Below are positions 20,181-31,690 of a DNA stretch of 64,000 nucleotides, piece after piece. The first letter of the stretch is position 1, and each line of letters starts with the position of its first letter. The stretch comes from Odontocerum albicorne (taxonomy: Eukaryota; Arthropoda; Insecta; Trichoptera; Odontoceridae): NCBI GenBank assembly GCA_949825065.1, contig OX463855.1, positions 39,194,301 to 39,258,300 on the forward strand, read 5' to 3'. Made by a program: the position numbers and the translations under genes. The notes beneath the pieces are model-generated. The model made no database searches, had not been told where the DNA came from, and was given only the letters and a program-made list of their open reading frames with translations.

Positions 20181-20851
20181 ATACTTGGGAAAATGTAGGA
20201 TGGTTCCTGTGACGTTTGAAACGTCACGTCTCAAAGGGATGGGGTAAAATAGTTTTTTTTTACAAATCGAATAGTTTTTTTATAAATCGAAAAATTGTTT
20301 TTCTCTAAACTGACATTTTAATTCCTAATTATCATTATACTGACTTTCTAATGTATAGTATGATTTGTATCTATCTTTAAATAGGCCAAAATCCACTATG
20401 AATTAATACTATTATAATTATGAACATTTAATTTTAGGTATAAAAAAATCGAAAATCCAATTATCAAATACCCCATCCCTAGCCAATGCAGACTAACGTA
20501 GTGACTTTTGACAAATGTCACCAAATATTATTTGATGTTAACAAACTGCCACATTTTTGCTAATTTGTAACAAGATGTATTAATTTGTCATTATTGTCAG
20601 TTTTATGTAATGTATTTACCTAAATAACTTGCTATTTATTAGAATTGAGGCTTATATTAAAGTTTATTTATTTATTTAACACTTTTATTGCAAATACAAT
20701 CTGGCGGGCTTATTGCCAAGCGGCAATCTCTTCCAACCAATGAGACAAAAGTTGATAAAATAATTAAAATTACTGAACGTCGTTACAAGGTTGTATTGGA
20801 GCAAATTTGTGAACTGTCACACAGGAACCGTGCTACAATTTCTTAACTATA
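20181..20851. mobile_element. terminal-inverted-repeat element, family E copy 1, with nested insertion
   Basis: The left end (AAAATGTAGGATGGTTCCTG) and right end (reverse complement GTAGCACGGTTCCTGTG) match copy 2 at 36178-36757. A 95-bp foreign piece (20656-20750) with the S2-type hairpin tail interrupts it. No coding capacity. Confidence 0.7.
20656..20750 (-). repeat. S2-type SINE/LINE 3' tail
   Basis: Contains CTGGCGGGCTTATTGCCAAG followed by CGGCAATCTCTTCC, matching 17620-17690 and 56495-56570. Inserted within family E copy 1. Confidence 0.5.
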
Positions 20852-21394
20852 GTACAACATGGAAAGTAAAAAAAATTTAATTAAATCACCAATACAAAAC
20901 TTATAAACTATAACTTATGACTTGAAAAATAAACTCTCTCTCAAAGGGATATTATAGGACAAAATATAAAATAAATACGTAAAATAAAATGAAATAACCA
21001 GTCTTAGTCAAGACTTAAGATTGAAGAAATACTGGAAAATAATCTTCCTAAACTCATTAAGTGTTTTGGAATCATAGTTACCTATTTCTTTGAAGTGGAT
21101 GGGCAAGCTATAGTGATTTCTGCCCAGTACACGGAGATGTTAAGGAACTTCCTTGTTCCAGAATTATACCTGCGTGACAAATTGGAGCGAGCAGCTTAGG
21201 ATGAATGGCAGAAGACATTTAAGAAATATGCTGTTTAAAAAATTAGTAATATGAAAAAATACACTCTAAACATCAGAGCCGCGTTTGCTAACAGGCAAAC
21301 CTCGGCATTTGCCGAGAGGCGTCAAACCAAAGGGGCCACACAAAGATTCGTAAATAGATTATAAAAGTATGTATAAGAATTATTTATATAAATG

Positions 21395-21595
21395 TTGTTT
21401 ATAGTTAAGGCATTAACGTTGTGGAGGTTTAAAGACATTGTAATTTATTTTTATCAAACACTGTTTATTCCACTTTTTTGTAACGGTATAACTTATTTGT
21501 GCTCCCCTGAAGATGAGGTGAACGTCTTGAAACCGGTAGGGTTATACCGTTACAAAAAAGTGGAATAAACAGTGTTTGATAAAAATAAATTACAA
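21395..21595 (+). mobile_element. Penelope-like foldback, copy B, with 12-bp target duplication
   Basis: Bounded by TTTATATAAATG at 21383-21394 and 21596-21607. It has the one-sided tail (TATAGTTAAGGCATTAACG), then an inner arm and its inverted partner meeting almost directly. Minimal 201-bp form of the family. Confidence 0.75.
21507..21536 (+). ncRNA. hammerhead-like core in copy B
   Basis: CTGAAGA, T, GAGGT-GAAC-GTCTT, GAAA, CCGG. Relative to copy A the hairpin has changed on the 3' side (GCC to GTC) but still pairs using wobbles. Confidence 0.4.
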
Positions 21596-21950
21596 TTTAT
21601 ATAAATGCTTTACGGAAAAATGCGTTCAATTCAGTTCATATTTAAAATCTAATGATTACCACAACTGTTTAATACAGCTTAGCAAACTAATAATTAACAA
21701 AATCTGTTTATGCAAATATTTACATTATTTTATTTATGCAAACTGTTTCACGGAATGAAGATTTCCATTATTGAAACAATCGAAAACATATTTAAGATCC
21801 ACGGTAAAACAAAACAGGTATAAAACATTAGCCGTATTATCAACAGAATCAGGCATAACAGTGAATATGGACTTCAATGACATCGTAGATGCATTTGTGG
21901 AGAAGAAAGCAAGATGTAAATTGTAGTGGTTTGTAATGTAGCGCGAAATA

Positions 21951-22896
21951 CGAGGTACGTCCAGAAAGTAAGTGTACTGAGGCTCTCACGACCGGATGGA
22001 TTTTATTTTCGACATGTTGGCAACACTTCCGTGTAGCCTGACTCTTCCCCTCCGCAACGAGACCGGTTCGAGGTCAGTATGTTGAGAAGTGTCGACGCGA
22101 CAACACGTTTCGTGAAAAATGTCAATCCAATCTCCCGCCAAGTGCGAAATACGCTGCGTCATCCGTTATCTCGTTTGGAAGGGAAAACCTCCGGTTGAGG
22201 CTTATAATGAGGTGAAAACTGCATATGGTGATAAAGCTATGAATCGTACAAGTGGTGTCGCGAGTTTAAAAGTGGCGTCACACCTATTCACCACCCGCCA
22301 AAAAGTTCAAAACCACAATTTCAGCCAAGAAAATCATGGCATCCGTGTTTTGGGACTGTCAAGGCATAATTTTAATTGAATATATGCCTCAAGGGGAGAC
22401 CATCAACTCTGCAAGATACTGTGAGACCCTAAAAAAATTGCGGAGGGCGATTCAGAACATGAGGAGAGGCATGCTGACAAAGGGAGTCTGCCTGCTGCAC
22501 GACAATGCCAGACCACACACGGCCAATGCCACGAAGGAACTGCTCGCATCGTTTAAATGGGATGTCCCGAACCATCCCGCGTATTCCCCTGACCTAGCAC
22601 CTTCAGATTACTATCTCTTTACCTCCCTGAAGCTGTACATGGGAGGAAAAATGTTTTCAACCGACGAGGAGGTAAAGGAGGAGGTGGAGAAGTGGACGGA
22701 GGGGTTGGCGGGAAACTACTTCGAGGAAGGCATCAAAAAGTTGATACCCCGCTTCACCACCTGCATTAAGAGGAATGACGACTATGTCGAAAAATAGCTT
22801 ACATATGTACTACGGTAACCACGTAATTTTTTTGTTTAAATAAAAAAAATTGTAACCTACAAAAATTCAGTACACTTACTTTCTGGACTTACCTAG
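21951..22896 (+). mobile_element. mariner family A, copy 1 (internally deleted)
   Basis: Terminal repeats CGAGGTACGTCCAGAAAGTA (left) and the matching inverse at 22867-22896, with TA on both sides. The transposase gene starts at 22119 (MSIQSPAKCEI...), keeps the helix-turn-helix region to NRTS, then jumps by internal deletion into SQQWRH-like sequence out of frame. From 22336 an open stretch of 153 residues carries LLHDNARPHTA and YSPDLAPSDYYLF, the second and third catalytic aspartates of a D,D34D mariner. The first catalytic region is lost. This copy cannot encode active enzyme. Confidence 0.92.
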
Positions 22897-22899
22897 TAC

Positions 22900-23300
22900 A
22901 TCATACATTTGGGTCCAAATCCCAAGTTGGAGTGCCCTTAAGGAGAATTTGTTCTCTAAATGGCACTATATCTTCTTCTTCCTAGTGTCATGTCAGGTCC
23001 CCCCAACATTAACTATCACCTAAGAGTAGGTATCTTTGTCCCCGGCTGCCCAAAAAAGATTCCCAACGCTCCTTATACCAGTCCTATGACGTATATTGCG
23101 GAGCCAGGAGATTTGCCTCCTGCCAACACCTCTTCGACCCTCTATGCTGCTTTGGATGATCAGGCACTATATAAATTGTCCTTTTATTATTATTATCATC
23201 CTAAATGGAAAGGGGAAGCAATTATTTATAAGGGGGTGGGGCACTATTTGTCAACCGTCTATATGAATGTGGCACTGCTAAAGGCATTTTATATGTCATA
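22900..23300 (+). repeat. dispersed repeat fragment, unclassified
   Basis: Around 22910 the text AATCCCAAGTTGGAGTGCCC resembles 62840-62870, and the CATGTCAGGTCCCCCC portion resembles 16600-16625, suggesting dispersed-element sequence. A 114-codon open frame (22960-23304) is not recognisable and is probably incidental. Confidence 0.3.
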
Positions 23301-23559
23301 TTGATATATAATAAAAAATAAATATTATATTTAAGTTATAATTCATATTGTTAACTTCATTTTGAAAACCCTCAAGTTCCCATGATCCACCCTGTATGAG
23401 ATTTTTTTCTATTTTTATGACTACAGTAACTTTGGATAAATATAGATTAATTAAATTACATTTTATAATTTTTTCATTCATATGATACCCTTCAATAAAT
23501 CCAAATTGATGATTCAGACATACTAAAGAGGATGACCAGGAGCCTAAACTGTCTTCAAC

Positions 23560-24600
23560 TCCATTAATCGAGCCTTGGGGCAAAGAACCACAGAGAAGAC
23601 ACGGAATGCACAGCTCGTTTTTGCACATGTAATAGAAATGAGTGTACTGAATAGAATATGTGGCGTAACAATGTATGACAGAATTATGAATGAAGTGATT
23701 AAGGATACATGTGATATAATAACTGATGTAATAAGCAAAATGAAAAAGAGTACAATGAGATGGTTTGGGCATGTACAATAGAACGAATGAGAAATGAAAG
23801 ACTAACAAATATTAACCCTTCCTTCCCTGTGATGTGTAACTAGTACACATTGCTTCTAAAAACTTTAATATCTCTATAAATATAATAAATACTGGGTTCA
23901 GATTTTAGGTATTCCTCCGTAATGCATTTACGCATGAATGAAAAAAAAATATTTATAATAATTAGCACTTATCGGCCATATCAGAGATATTTTGTGAAAA
24001 TCGGGAATAAATTCACCAATACAATCAAACGTGTGCCAGTTTGTAACATAGGTATATTCATTCTAAAAACCGATATGGGTGAGGAAGCGACGCTATTCAC
24101 GTCTGACTCTCACTCTACTTTGGTATATGGGAACGCAAGAAATAGAATCTCAGTTTGCAGTTGTGTTTCTTTCTTCGAGGTATAACATACACAGTGTAAG
24201 TCCGTCTCAGATCTCAGTAGATCTCGGGCATCCATTTGAGTTGGTCTCTTTGCTCGTTTTGTGAACGTCAGTCGATGTTTTTTTCATGTTTTCAGCAATT
24301 AAATTTAAATTATTATCACTTTTGACTTCAAATTTAATTAATTTAAGCGATTGACTATGAATATATTAATTTTTACTATTTTAAATCGCTCATTTTTACA
24401 TGTGTATTGAATACACACCACCGGAATGCGCGGATTTTTTTTAGCACATGCAGGGAAAGGTTAATGTGAGTGGGAAACATGAGATAAGAAGACAAAGAAA
24501 CATATGGTTGGGTAAGTGAATTAAATATTGGAAGAAGGAAATTGTAAGGAAGGTGGTGTCTATGGCCATTAGATTAGGCACTCCACTGCAATTACATATG
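23560..24600 (+). mobile_element. LINE relic split by a TTAA element
   Basis: Left piece: LNRICGVTMYDRIMNEVI and KKSTMRWFGHVQ, an RT-tail signature. It stops at 23811. The right piece, from 24465, continues with NVSGKHEIRRQRNIWLGK. The interruption is family F copy 2. Confidence 0.6.
23816..24460 (+). mobile_element. TTAA-flanked element, family F copy 2
   Basis: TTAA at 23812-23815 and 24461-24464. CCCTTCCTTCCCTGTGATG opens it, and CACATGCAGGGAAAGG closes it. It is closely similar to copy 1 (9383-9979). No transposase. Confidence 0.65.
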
Positions 24601-25540
24601 TTAAGAAAAACATATTTGTTAAGAAAACTGTAGAAAAATGATTAAGGAATGTCGGATGACAAAGAAACCTTTGTAGATATTCCGATATGTGATAGTAACA
24701 CGTTCGACTTTAGTTGGAATATAGCGTATAGTGTTCATATACAATTATAATTTTTAACAAGACCTCTCAAAAAGAGTTGTTTTCAAATATTTCCTAAAGC
24801 TGTACAGGCCACCTCTTTGGATCACTTAGTCTTTTATCTTATCGTGAGACAGACAATTTCAGGCCACAGGAATAGCAACTTTTATAAAATCATATACTTG
24901 GGACATCAATGAAAATTTCACCGGTGATGATAATGTAGAAAGGTAAAGTCAAATATGGTCACTTAAAAATTCTGCTGTGTCGTGACCCCAATGCTGAAGA
25001 ACGTCACCTGTGGCTTATTAGAATTAGTCAAGTTTTTTTTTTTAACATTTCCAGACATCCTTTTAATTTATAACAGATACTTTTAATAATAATATTGAAT
25101 AAAACACCAAATATTATAATTTAAAAATATTTATTACGATTTAAATAGTTTTGCAGCATAAAACAAATAGTTTTTTTTCATAATGTGTTTCATTAAATTT
25201 TTGTACACAAAGTTTATTCATGATTTTGCCTATTAAATATGTAAGCATAAAGGTTTTTTTTAATTAATATTTTATAAACCTTTTTTTTCACATTGAACAC
25301 AGATATTTCGACTTAATTATCATTAATAATTCAATATTGATTTATACAAGTTTATAATAAAAAAATGGTCTTGTTTTAATTCACTAGTTAACAAGGTTTT
25401 TGTAACAAGGATGAAAACGGTCATTTTAGGTCAATTTTTGTGTGCTGATAACGAATATGAAATTGAAAATGTTCCATCACATATCTTTTCAGAGAAAAAC
25501 CTGAAATTAGTTTTTGACTGAAACTGAAACTTTTGAAGAT
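24600..25540. other. AT-rich intergenic DNA, no recognisable feature
   Basis: Low-complexity AT-rich sequence. No gene or paired ends were identified. Confidence 0.4.
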
Positions 25541-25557
25541 GAAAAAGTTTGAAAAAA

Positions 25558-25728
25558 AAATTAAGTGTTGAAGAACTAGAAGCTTGGAAAGCCTTTGGAA
25601 GAGTTGTTAGTGGTTTCCTAGGTAATAATAAAGCTGACAATTACGAACAGCTTGTACAAGAACTCTTGCAGTTACCAGAAGCTAGGATGTCGAATGTCAC
25701 TGAAAATACACTTCCCGCATTCCAGTAA
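25558..25728 (+). pseudogene. fragment of a widespread uncharacterised arthropod protein family
   Basis: The plus strand encodes LSVEELEAWKAFGRVVSGFL, then GNNKADNYEQLVQELLQ. This resembles a family of unknown function common in arthropod genomes, in which 'EE..AW..F..V...FLGN.K..NY.ELV..LL' precedes a conserved histidine-rich block. That later block is absent: the frame ends shortly after at 25728. Likely a relic, possibly mobile-element derived. The family match is from memory. Confidence 0.35.
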
Positions 25729-26399
25729 TCTGCTTATGGCTGTTTACTGTAATGTAGGGGCTTCTAAATTATCTAATTTGAGTTTTTATTCAATTTAATA
25801 TACAATCTCTAAAAAAAAAGTTGATTCGATCAAATTTATAAAAATATACTTAATGGTAAAATAAATAAATAAAACAGTACTATTTTTCACGGGCAGCCAA
25901 CCCGTACGAATATAAAAAACAGTATAATTGTCATTCATTTGATTTTTACGTGGTCACTTATTTACACAGATTCAGTTGTTTATGTTTGCACTCGTAATAT
26001 AAATATAATGATCACCCTGGTTATTTGATCATACATTTGATAACGATATTATAAATTACTATTCAAAGTGGAGCGTGGTTGTTATTGCGACAGGATTTTG
26101 AGTACTTGGGCTTTCAGGTTGACGTGTGGAAAAGATTTGTGTGGGCTCTTGAGTGTAGGTTTCTTCTTGTTGTTTTGTATTTGTGTTTATATTTTTATTC
26201 TTATGATTGTGTGCGGTATATTGTGGGATGAATATTTTTGGTCTTTCTGGAGTGATGATGTGTGAGGAGTTTAATTTCGCATGATGTTTCCAGTTGTAAT
26301 TGAGTGTCACTGTTTATCAGGTTGATGAGAATGTGCAACAACGGGGTTTTGTTTTTTGTGTAATCCAAAATCGGAAAGAAGTATCGATTAATTTTTTCA

Positions 26400-26560
26400 T
26401 GCTAAATATCCTCAGTGAGATACAGGCGAAAGCCTAGTTTACTGGGGATACGACAAATGAAAGGCAACAAACCCAGATCCATTAAAATTGTATGTCCAAA
26501 TTAAATTACCTGTTATCTTTTGGCAAATTATGTATATTTCTTGTCATGTGTAATAATAAT
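26400..26560 (+). repeat. dispersed repeat, family G copy 1
   Basis: About 160 bp with GATACAGGCGAAAGCCTAGT, ACGACAAATGAAAGG and CCCAGATCCATTAAAATTGT. It recurs at 56585-56745 and 58588-58736 in the same orientation. Possibly a SINE or a LINE 3' end. Confidence 0.6.
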
Positions 26561-27000
26561 AATATTAAAAAAAAAAAGTTTTTGACATTTTAATTTTCAC
26601 AGGTGTGAAATTATTAAAAGTAAAATTTAAAAAAACTTAAAAGTACGAAATATGAAAAGAACACTCAAAAACCTCATACTTACGATAATAATGTTAAGAT
26701 ATTTCGATATTGAATCTTTGGATATAGGGGGAATCCCGAGAATTGAATTGCTTGCTGGCGCGTAATACACCATGTCCCCCTACTACCAGGGTCAACTACT
26801 ATGTGGGTCTGTGATTTGCGAGGAAAATGATCAGAATTCAAATATACTTTTTGTTCAAAAACATTACGAATTACAAAATACGTCGTTTTTCATATTAATA
26901 CTAGAATTTATTATAAAAAGTCGATTTCGAGACTTAGAAAATAGCGAAAAATACAAATTATCATTGTTCTAATTGATAAACTTTCACTATACCCACTATA

Positions 27001-27119
27001 GGCCCCGAAACCTGAGGTAAACACCGAAGTCTTATTTGTGAATTATGTTACCGAGTTACCTTATGTTACCGAGTATATTCACAAATAAGACTTCATTGTT
27101 TACCTCAGGTTTTGGGGCC
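27001..27119. repeat. foldback with 43-bp inverted arms
   Basis: The arm 27001-27043 (GGCCCCGAAACCTGAGGTAA...) pairs with 27077-27119 with three mismatches. The 33-base loop contains a duplicated ATGTTACCGAGT. It looks like a very small MITE; no target duplication was assigned. Confidence 0.65.
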
Positions 27120-27169
27120 ATTGGCTTGAGTTTATCCCTTAACACCCTTAAAATAAACTAAAAACAACC

Positions 27170-28290
27170 ATAGATTGCCTTGGAACTGGGTATGCCATGG
27201 CTTCGACACGGAAATTGCAGATATGTACTTACAACATAAGGACTTTGCAGTGGCCGGGCACAGATCTCCTCGCTGCCGGATTAGAAGTGGAGGATTGCAG
27301 ACTGGGCATGTTAGGGATTAGCGAGGTTCTTTGACTGGGATCTGGCCAGAGAAGTGTAGAAGATTACACAATGATCTTCTATGGGTCAAGACCTTGAGGC
27401 AGTCTAACGTTGCGCTTTTCATATCCATGTTTATATATAACTGTCTGTCAGTCGGCTCCCAAAAAGAGACAATCATTGTCAATGCCCAGAAAGGCTGCGA
27501 TTTCCCTTTTAGTCCAAACGTGATAGGTGGGTATATCTCTGGAATGTTGAATTAGACGGCATGCATAATTAAGTTTACAACTCGCATTGAATCCAATATC
27601 ATCCACCATGATAAAGGTGACTCTCTCAAACATAGAAACTACTAAGGGATCACATTGCTAAGCATGCCCAAAAGTTATTGTCTCAGATGAACGTCATTCA
27701 CGTCCAAATCCTCATTCTTGCTATCCTGTGGTAGCAGCAATGTGGAACATCTTCCAAAAAGAAAGTCAAAGGAACACTACAAAGTACGGCAGGGTTATGT
27801 CTAAGCTACATTTATTTTAATCATCCTTATGGATTTTCTTCTTAGAAAATCCATGAAGGCCATAAGATAATTTCCAATGCTACAAAGGTTAGAAATAGAT
27901 GGTGCTGTGGAGGAGCTAGGCAACATTGAGTATGCAAATATCGCCGTGTTAAAAGCCTCTGCGAGTAGACCAGCAGCATATCCTATCAGCAGGTAAATAA
28001 AAAAAAATATCAAAGATTTCATTATCATAAAATATTCTAAACACCATCAATCCATTATGGTTCTAAATGAGGATGATCATCTTGTGTGTGAATTTCGTCC
28101 TCCTCAGAATGTCTTCAGTCTTAGGCTGGCTATATCTTATTCCCAATGTGAATTTATCCTTGGAGATACTGCCAAAAGGACGCGACCCAACTGCTACAAG
28201 TAACAGATTGGAAGGCCGCGGCGGGAGACAGAAGTTGGAGGCGAGGATTGATGGAAGCCAAGGCTCGATATGACTTGTAGAGCCATTGAA
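27170..28290 (+). mobile_element. LINE relic with endonuclease start and RT 3' end, internally deleted
   Basis: At 27200-27420 the frame gives ICTYNIRTLQWPG, then CRLGMLGISEV, YTMIFYGS, the N-terminal part of an APE-type endonuclease domain (NVRTL...LGISEV). The 3' end at 28195-28280 matches the tail of the LINE in IFT54 intron 5. The reverse transcriptase core between them is missing or unrecognisable. Confidence 0.55.
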
Positions 28291-28448
28291 GAAGAAGATA
28301 TTACCACTACGTTTGTACCACTCAACATTTAGGCTCATATTATCTCGTACTAGTTTGAAAAACAAATCTTCAAGGCTACTTTTACCCTTTAACAGTTTTT
28401 CTCTCATATGAAAATCTTTTAAAATATCACTCCTACTTATTATCGTTG

Positions 28449-28590
28449 CTGGGATAGTAGTGTGTCATTCGAACGGGATAGTACAGTGTGTCATTTGAAT
28501 GGGATAGTACAGTGTGTCATTCGAACAGGTTAGTAATGTCATTCGAACTGGATAGTACAGTGTGTCATTCGAACGGGATAGTACGGTTCA
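28449..28590. repeat. 26-bp tandem repeat, about five copies
   Basis: Unit AGTGTGTCATTCGAACGGGA plus TAGTAC. One unit is shortened (28533-28553). Copies differ by single transitions. Confidence 0.8.
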
Positions 28591-29099
28591 AAATTGGCAG
28601 CCTTTTGCACGGAAGTCTAGTGCATTACTCTAACTACAGGGTTGATTAAGGCTTTTTGAAAGGTGCTTGTAATTTATAAAGAGAATTTCTAACTGTTGGT
28701 TTTATTAAATGAAATCAATAAATTACAATTGTTTTCTTTCGTTTAGGCAGTCCAACCTGCTTAGAGTGCTTTGCGACCTTTGTATGATTCATTCCACAAA
28801 CAAGGGAATCTAATTTTTTCTTAAGTTCAAATATTGATATTGCTATCGGAAATAAATTTTGTAAATACGGCTAAAATATTTAGATTCATCATGCCGCGTA
28901 GCTCATGATTGAGCATCGTGACTCCCATGATAGTCCTTGATGACTCCCCTCCATCCATCCCTGAACTCTGAAGTTCGTAGGGAAGTTGCTAAAAGTTATC
29001 ACATTTCAAATGCATCTATTCTATCTCACTCGCTTTCTCCCAGAATCCATGTCTCCGCGCCTTACATAAATATTGCAAAAATAAGGTGCATTTTTATGG

Positions 29100-29525
29100 T
29101 TTTGTTTTCATATCTTTTCTAGTTTTGAGATCATATTCTTCATCATTCCAGTTCTTCTTTTCACCTCAGCCTCGCATCTTCTATCAATGGTAATACTGGA
29201 GCATAAATAAATAAAGTCAGAAACCACTTTTAGACCATGATTGATATTTGCTGGCAATTTGTTACTGCGGTCTATTATCACTAACTTGGTTTCTGACCTA
29301 TTCATTTAATTTTTTTTAATGAGCGTGTCCCTTTTTTCTGATTTGGCAAGTAAAATTGTATCACTTACATATCTCAAATTCGAGAGTTTTCTTTCACCAA
29401 TAGATATCTCGCTGTTCCACTCTTCAAGTGCTCACCTCATAATATATTTTCCAACCAAATTAGAAGAGAGAATTCACCCTTGTTGTACACCTTTTTGCAC
29501 TTCAACTGTTTGGACTTGATGTTAT
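29100..29525 (-). mobile_element. LINE relic, reverse transcriptase domain
   Basis: The minus strand gives VEVQKGVQQG, then KYIMR, ALEEWNSEISIGERKLSNLR and YVSDTILLA in the position of the YADD box (YADDT...LLA in intact relatives), then MNRSETKLVIIDRSN and SDFIYLCSSITIDRRCEAEV. The active-site aspartates are damaged. Confidence 0.65.
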
Positions 29526-29746
29526 TGCTTAGCATGAATATTAACCATTAGACCGACATTTAATGATATCTATTGTAATAATTTAGCTTCTAAAAAGATA
29601 TTTTTTGCTACTGATAGAGAGGGGTGCTTATCGGTGGGACAGGTTGACGTTTTCATTGGAGCTATAAAGATCCTTTTTTTAAAGTTAGATGTTAGATTTT
29701 TCATGTAAAAGGAAAAATAAGTAAATAAAACACTTATTTTATATTT

Positions 29747-30022
29747 TTGTGTTCACCACAGGTTTTCGAAAAACAAGTTAAGGAACATTTAAGATGCCTT
29801 AACAACAATAATTTTTCAGAGTTCGCTAACCACCTAATTAAAAATAACCATTCGTTCGATATCAATCGTGGTTTGAGGATTCTACACATAAGCCGAGGGA
29901 GATTACAGCTTGACAATTTGGAAATTCTCGAGATTAAAAAATATATAAAATTAAGCCTAAATATCATCAATAACCAAACCAATTTTAATAATAGCCCTCT
30001 GCTTAATATGTTTCTTATTTAA
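29747..30022 (+). pseudogene. Penelope-type GIY-YIG endonuclease, C-terminal fragment
   Basis: Encodes VFEKQVKEHLRCLNNNNFSE, then FANHLIKNNHSFD, then LRILHISRGRLQLDNLEILE. The order 'F..R..EH', 'S.FA.HL....H.F' and 'L.ILH...KGR.LD.LE.LEI..' is that of Penelope-like element endonuclease domains. The GIY-YIG motif itself and the reverse transcriptase are missing upstream. The frame ends with LLNMFLI. Family identity is from recognition of these motifs only. Confidence 0.6.
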
Positions 30023-30177
30023 AATCCACCCCACTGGATATCCAGACCCTGGCCTGCCCGAAAGATTCATTTTCACTTTTTCCCCGCCCCATTTACATAT
30101 CTCCCCCTACCTCATTCCTCTTATATTATTTAAACTTGTACAGGAAATGTAATTTTAGCAATTTAGTTTCTCTTCCC

Positions 30178-30212
30178 CTGACGATGAAGATGGTGGTTTT
30201 CGAGACCGGTAG
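30178..30212 (+). ncRNA. hammerhead-like core in the Penelope-like fragment, family ii
   Basis: CTGACGA, T, GAAGA-tggtgg-TTTTC, GAGA, CCGGT. It matches the layout of the motifs at 2911 and 16432, but with GAGA in place of GAAA, which would weaken a hammerhead core. Confidence 0.35.
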
Positions 30213-30299
30213 TAAACCCAAAAAGAAACCTGTGGCAAAGACAAAAATATAAAATAAGTGTTTTATTTTTCTTATTTTTCCTTTTACATAAAACATGGC

Positions 30300-31121
30300 A
30301 CCACAAAGTGAAACTACAGTCTTTTCGAAGATTCAAGAAATAAGTTCGACATTTTCAAATACCATCTAAATCTGTAAAAAATCCAGGGCGTGGTGCGCAA
30401 TTATTCTTTACTTTCTGGAAGCGTCTAGTATATTGCTTTATCTTTTCGTGCATACAGAAATATCTACTGCCTTAGCCAAAAGATACAGGCTAGTCAGATT
30501 GAATTGTCAAGTAAAAAAACCTAAAAAGGTTATCAAAATTCATCCTAGTTTTCAGCTTTGAGTTTGTATATTTTTGTACTTAGAATATTTTTCAAGAACA
30601 TAGTTTATTATTCCACACAGTTTTTTTAAACATAGTCAATTCCGCCCACATTGATAATTTATGACATCACTATTAAAACCAAAAATGCTGAGTCAATACA
30701 ACAGTGAAATAGTAAAAAAAATTTTTTGACAATATAAATCTTTAACTGATTAAAATTAAATAAATTCATAATTTATGGTATGCAGCAAAGAAATAACATT
30801 AGGCTTCAATGGGTTAAATTGATTTATATCTAGAGCACTTATTTACACCAGTTATATCCCAATCCAACGCCATATGGAATAATAAAGTAATTTCTTGTAA
30901 AATATTCATTTTTATTATAATTTCATTAAGTGTTCTATCAATTCAAACACGAAGGAGCTATTTGAATTTATTTATTGCGAGAAATTAAAAAAATGAGCTG
31001 AATGAATATTAATAAGAAATAACAATATTTCATGTACATTATTTTAGAATTTCGGTGAGGTTTATTAATGCATGTAAACAGGCTTTTAATTTTATTTCAA
31101 ATTACATACTTCAATACATTA
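30300..31121. other. AT-rich intergenic DNA, no recognisable feature
   Basis: No coding signal or paired repeats were identified. Confidence 0.4.
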
Positions 31122-31346
31122 TTTATAGTTAAGGCATTAAACATTGTGGATGTTTAAAGACATTGTATAGTAGTTTGTTTTTATAAAACACTATTTATTC
31201 CACTTTATGTAACGGTATAACCCGAACAGTTTCAAGGCTTTCACTTCATCCTCAGGGGAGTACAAGCAAGACCCCTTGATGATGAGGTGCGTTATACCGA
31301 TACAAAAAAGTGGAATAAACAGTGTTTGATAAAATAAATTACAATA
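31122..31346 (+). mobile_element. Penelope-like foldback, copy C (degraded)
   Basis: Tail TTATAGTTAAGGCATTAA, arm and inverted arm as in copy B. ATACATT on both sides may be the remnant of a target duplication. The hammerhead-like motif is degraded in both arms. Confidence 0.65.
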
Positions 31347-31424
31347 GATACATTTGATTTGTGACGCTGGAGAATGCCATTAATTTCGTGGATAGCAAAA
31401 AAAACTAATGCCTCCACTCTTGAA

Positions 31425-31690
31425 AAACTGAGTCACTGATAGACTGTCGACAATACGAGTATGCCTATGACAGGTCTCCGATTCTTTGGACACATTACCC
31501 GTGATCAAGGAAACAGTTTGGGGAGGCTATTAGTCACCGGTAAAGTGAAAAGGCAACATACAAGAGGAAGTCCCAATGTGTCGGAGTGACCAAATCAGGG
31601 ATGGAACAGGGCTACTGTCCACTGCTCTTCAGATTGCGGAGAGTAAGGATGGTCGGAGAGGAGTCATGGAAGTCACAATCTACACGAATG
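31425..31690 (+). mobile_element. LINE relic, 3' tail of RT protein
   Basis: Reads PMTGLRFFGHITRDQGNSLG, then VTGKVKRQHTRGSPNVSE and an altered tail, matching the '.R.FGHI.R...SL.R....GK..G.R.RGR.P.RW.D' LINE C-terminus. Stops interrupt it. Confidence 0.5.

Larger units (their letters stand above)
29697..30296 (+). mobile_element. Penelope-like element fragment with GIY-YIG-type coding region and inverted flanks
   Basis: The ends are inverted copies of each other: TAAAACACTTATTTTATATT at 29727-29746 reappears inverted near 30246-30268, and GTAAAAGGAAAAATAAG likewise. Between them lie a 91-codon frame resembling a Penelope endonuclease and a hammerhead-like motif. This is the same inverted-arm architecture as the copies at 2471 and elsewhere, here with coding sequence that supports the Penelope assignment. 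Confidence 0.65.

Noticed and set aside
22960..23304. 114-codon plus-strand frame
   Set aside because: Lies in dispersed-repeat-like sequence and has no recognisable domain.
23296..23808. 170-codon minus-strand open frame
   Set aside because: It is antisense to a LINE relic and reads as hydrophobic low-complexity protein without known motifs.
26059..26310. 83-codon minus-strand frame rich in Asn, Thr and His
   Set aside because: Looks like a piece of a retroelement linker region, but I could not name the family with confidence and no second domain is present.
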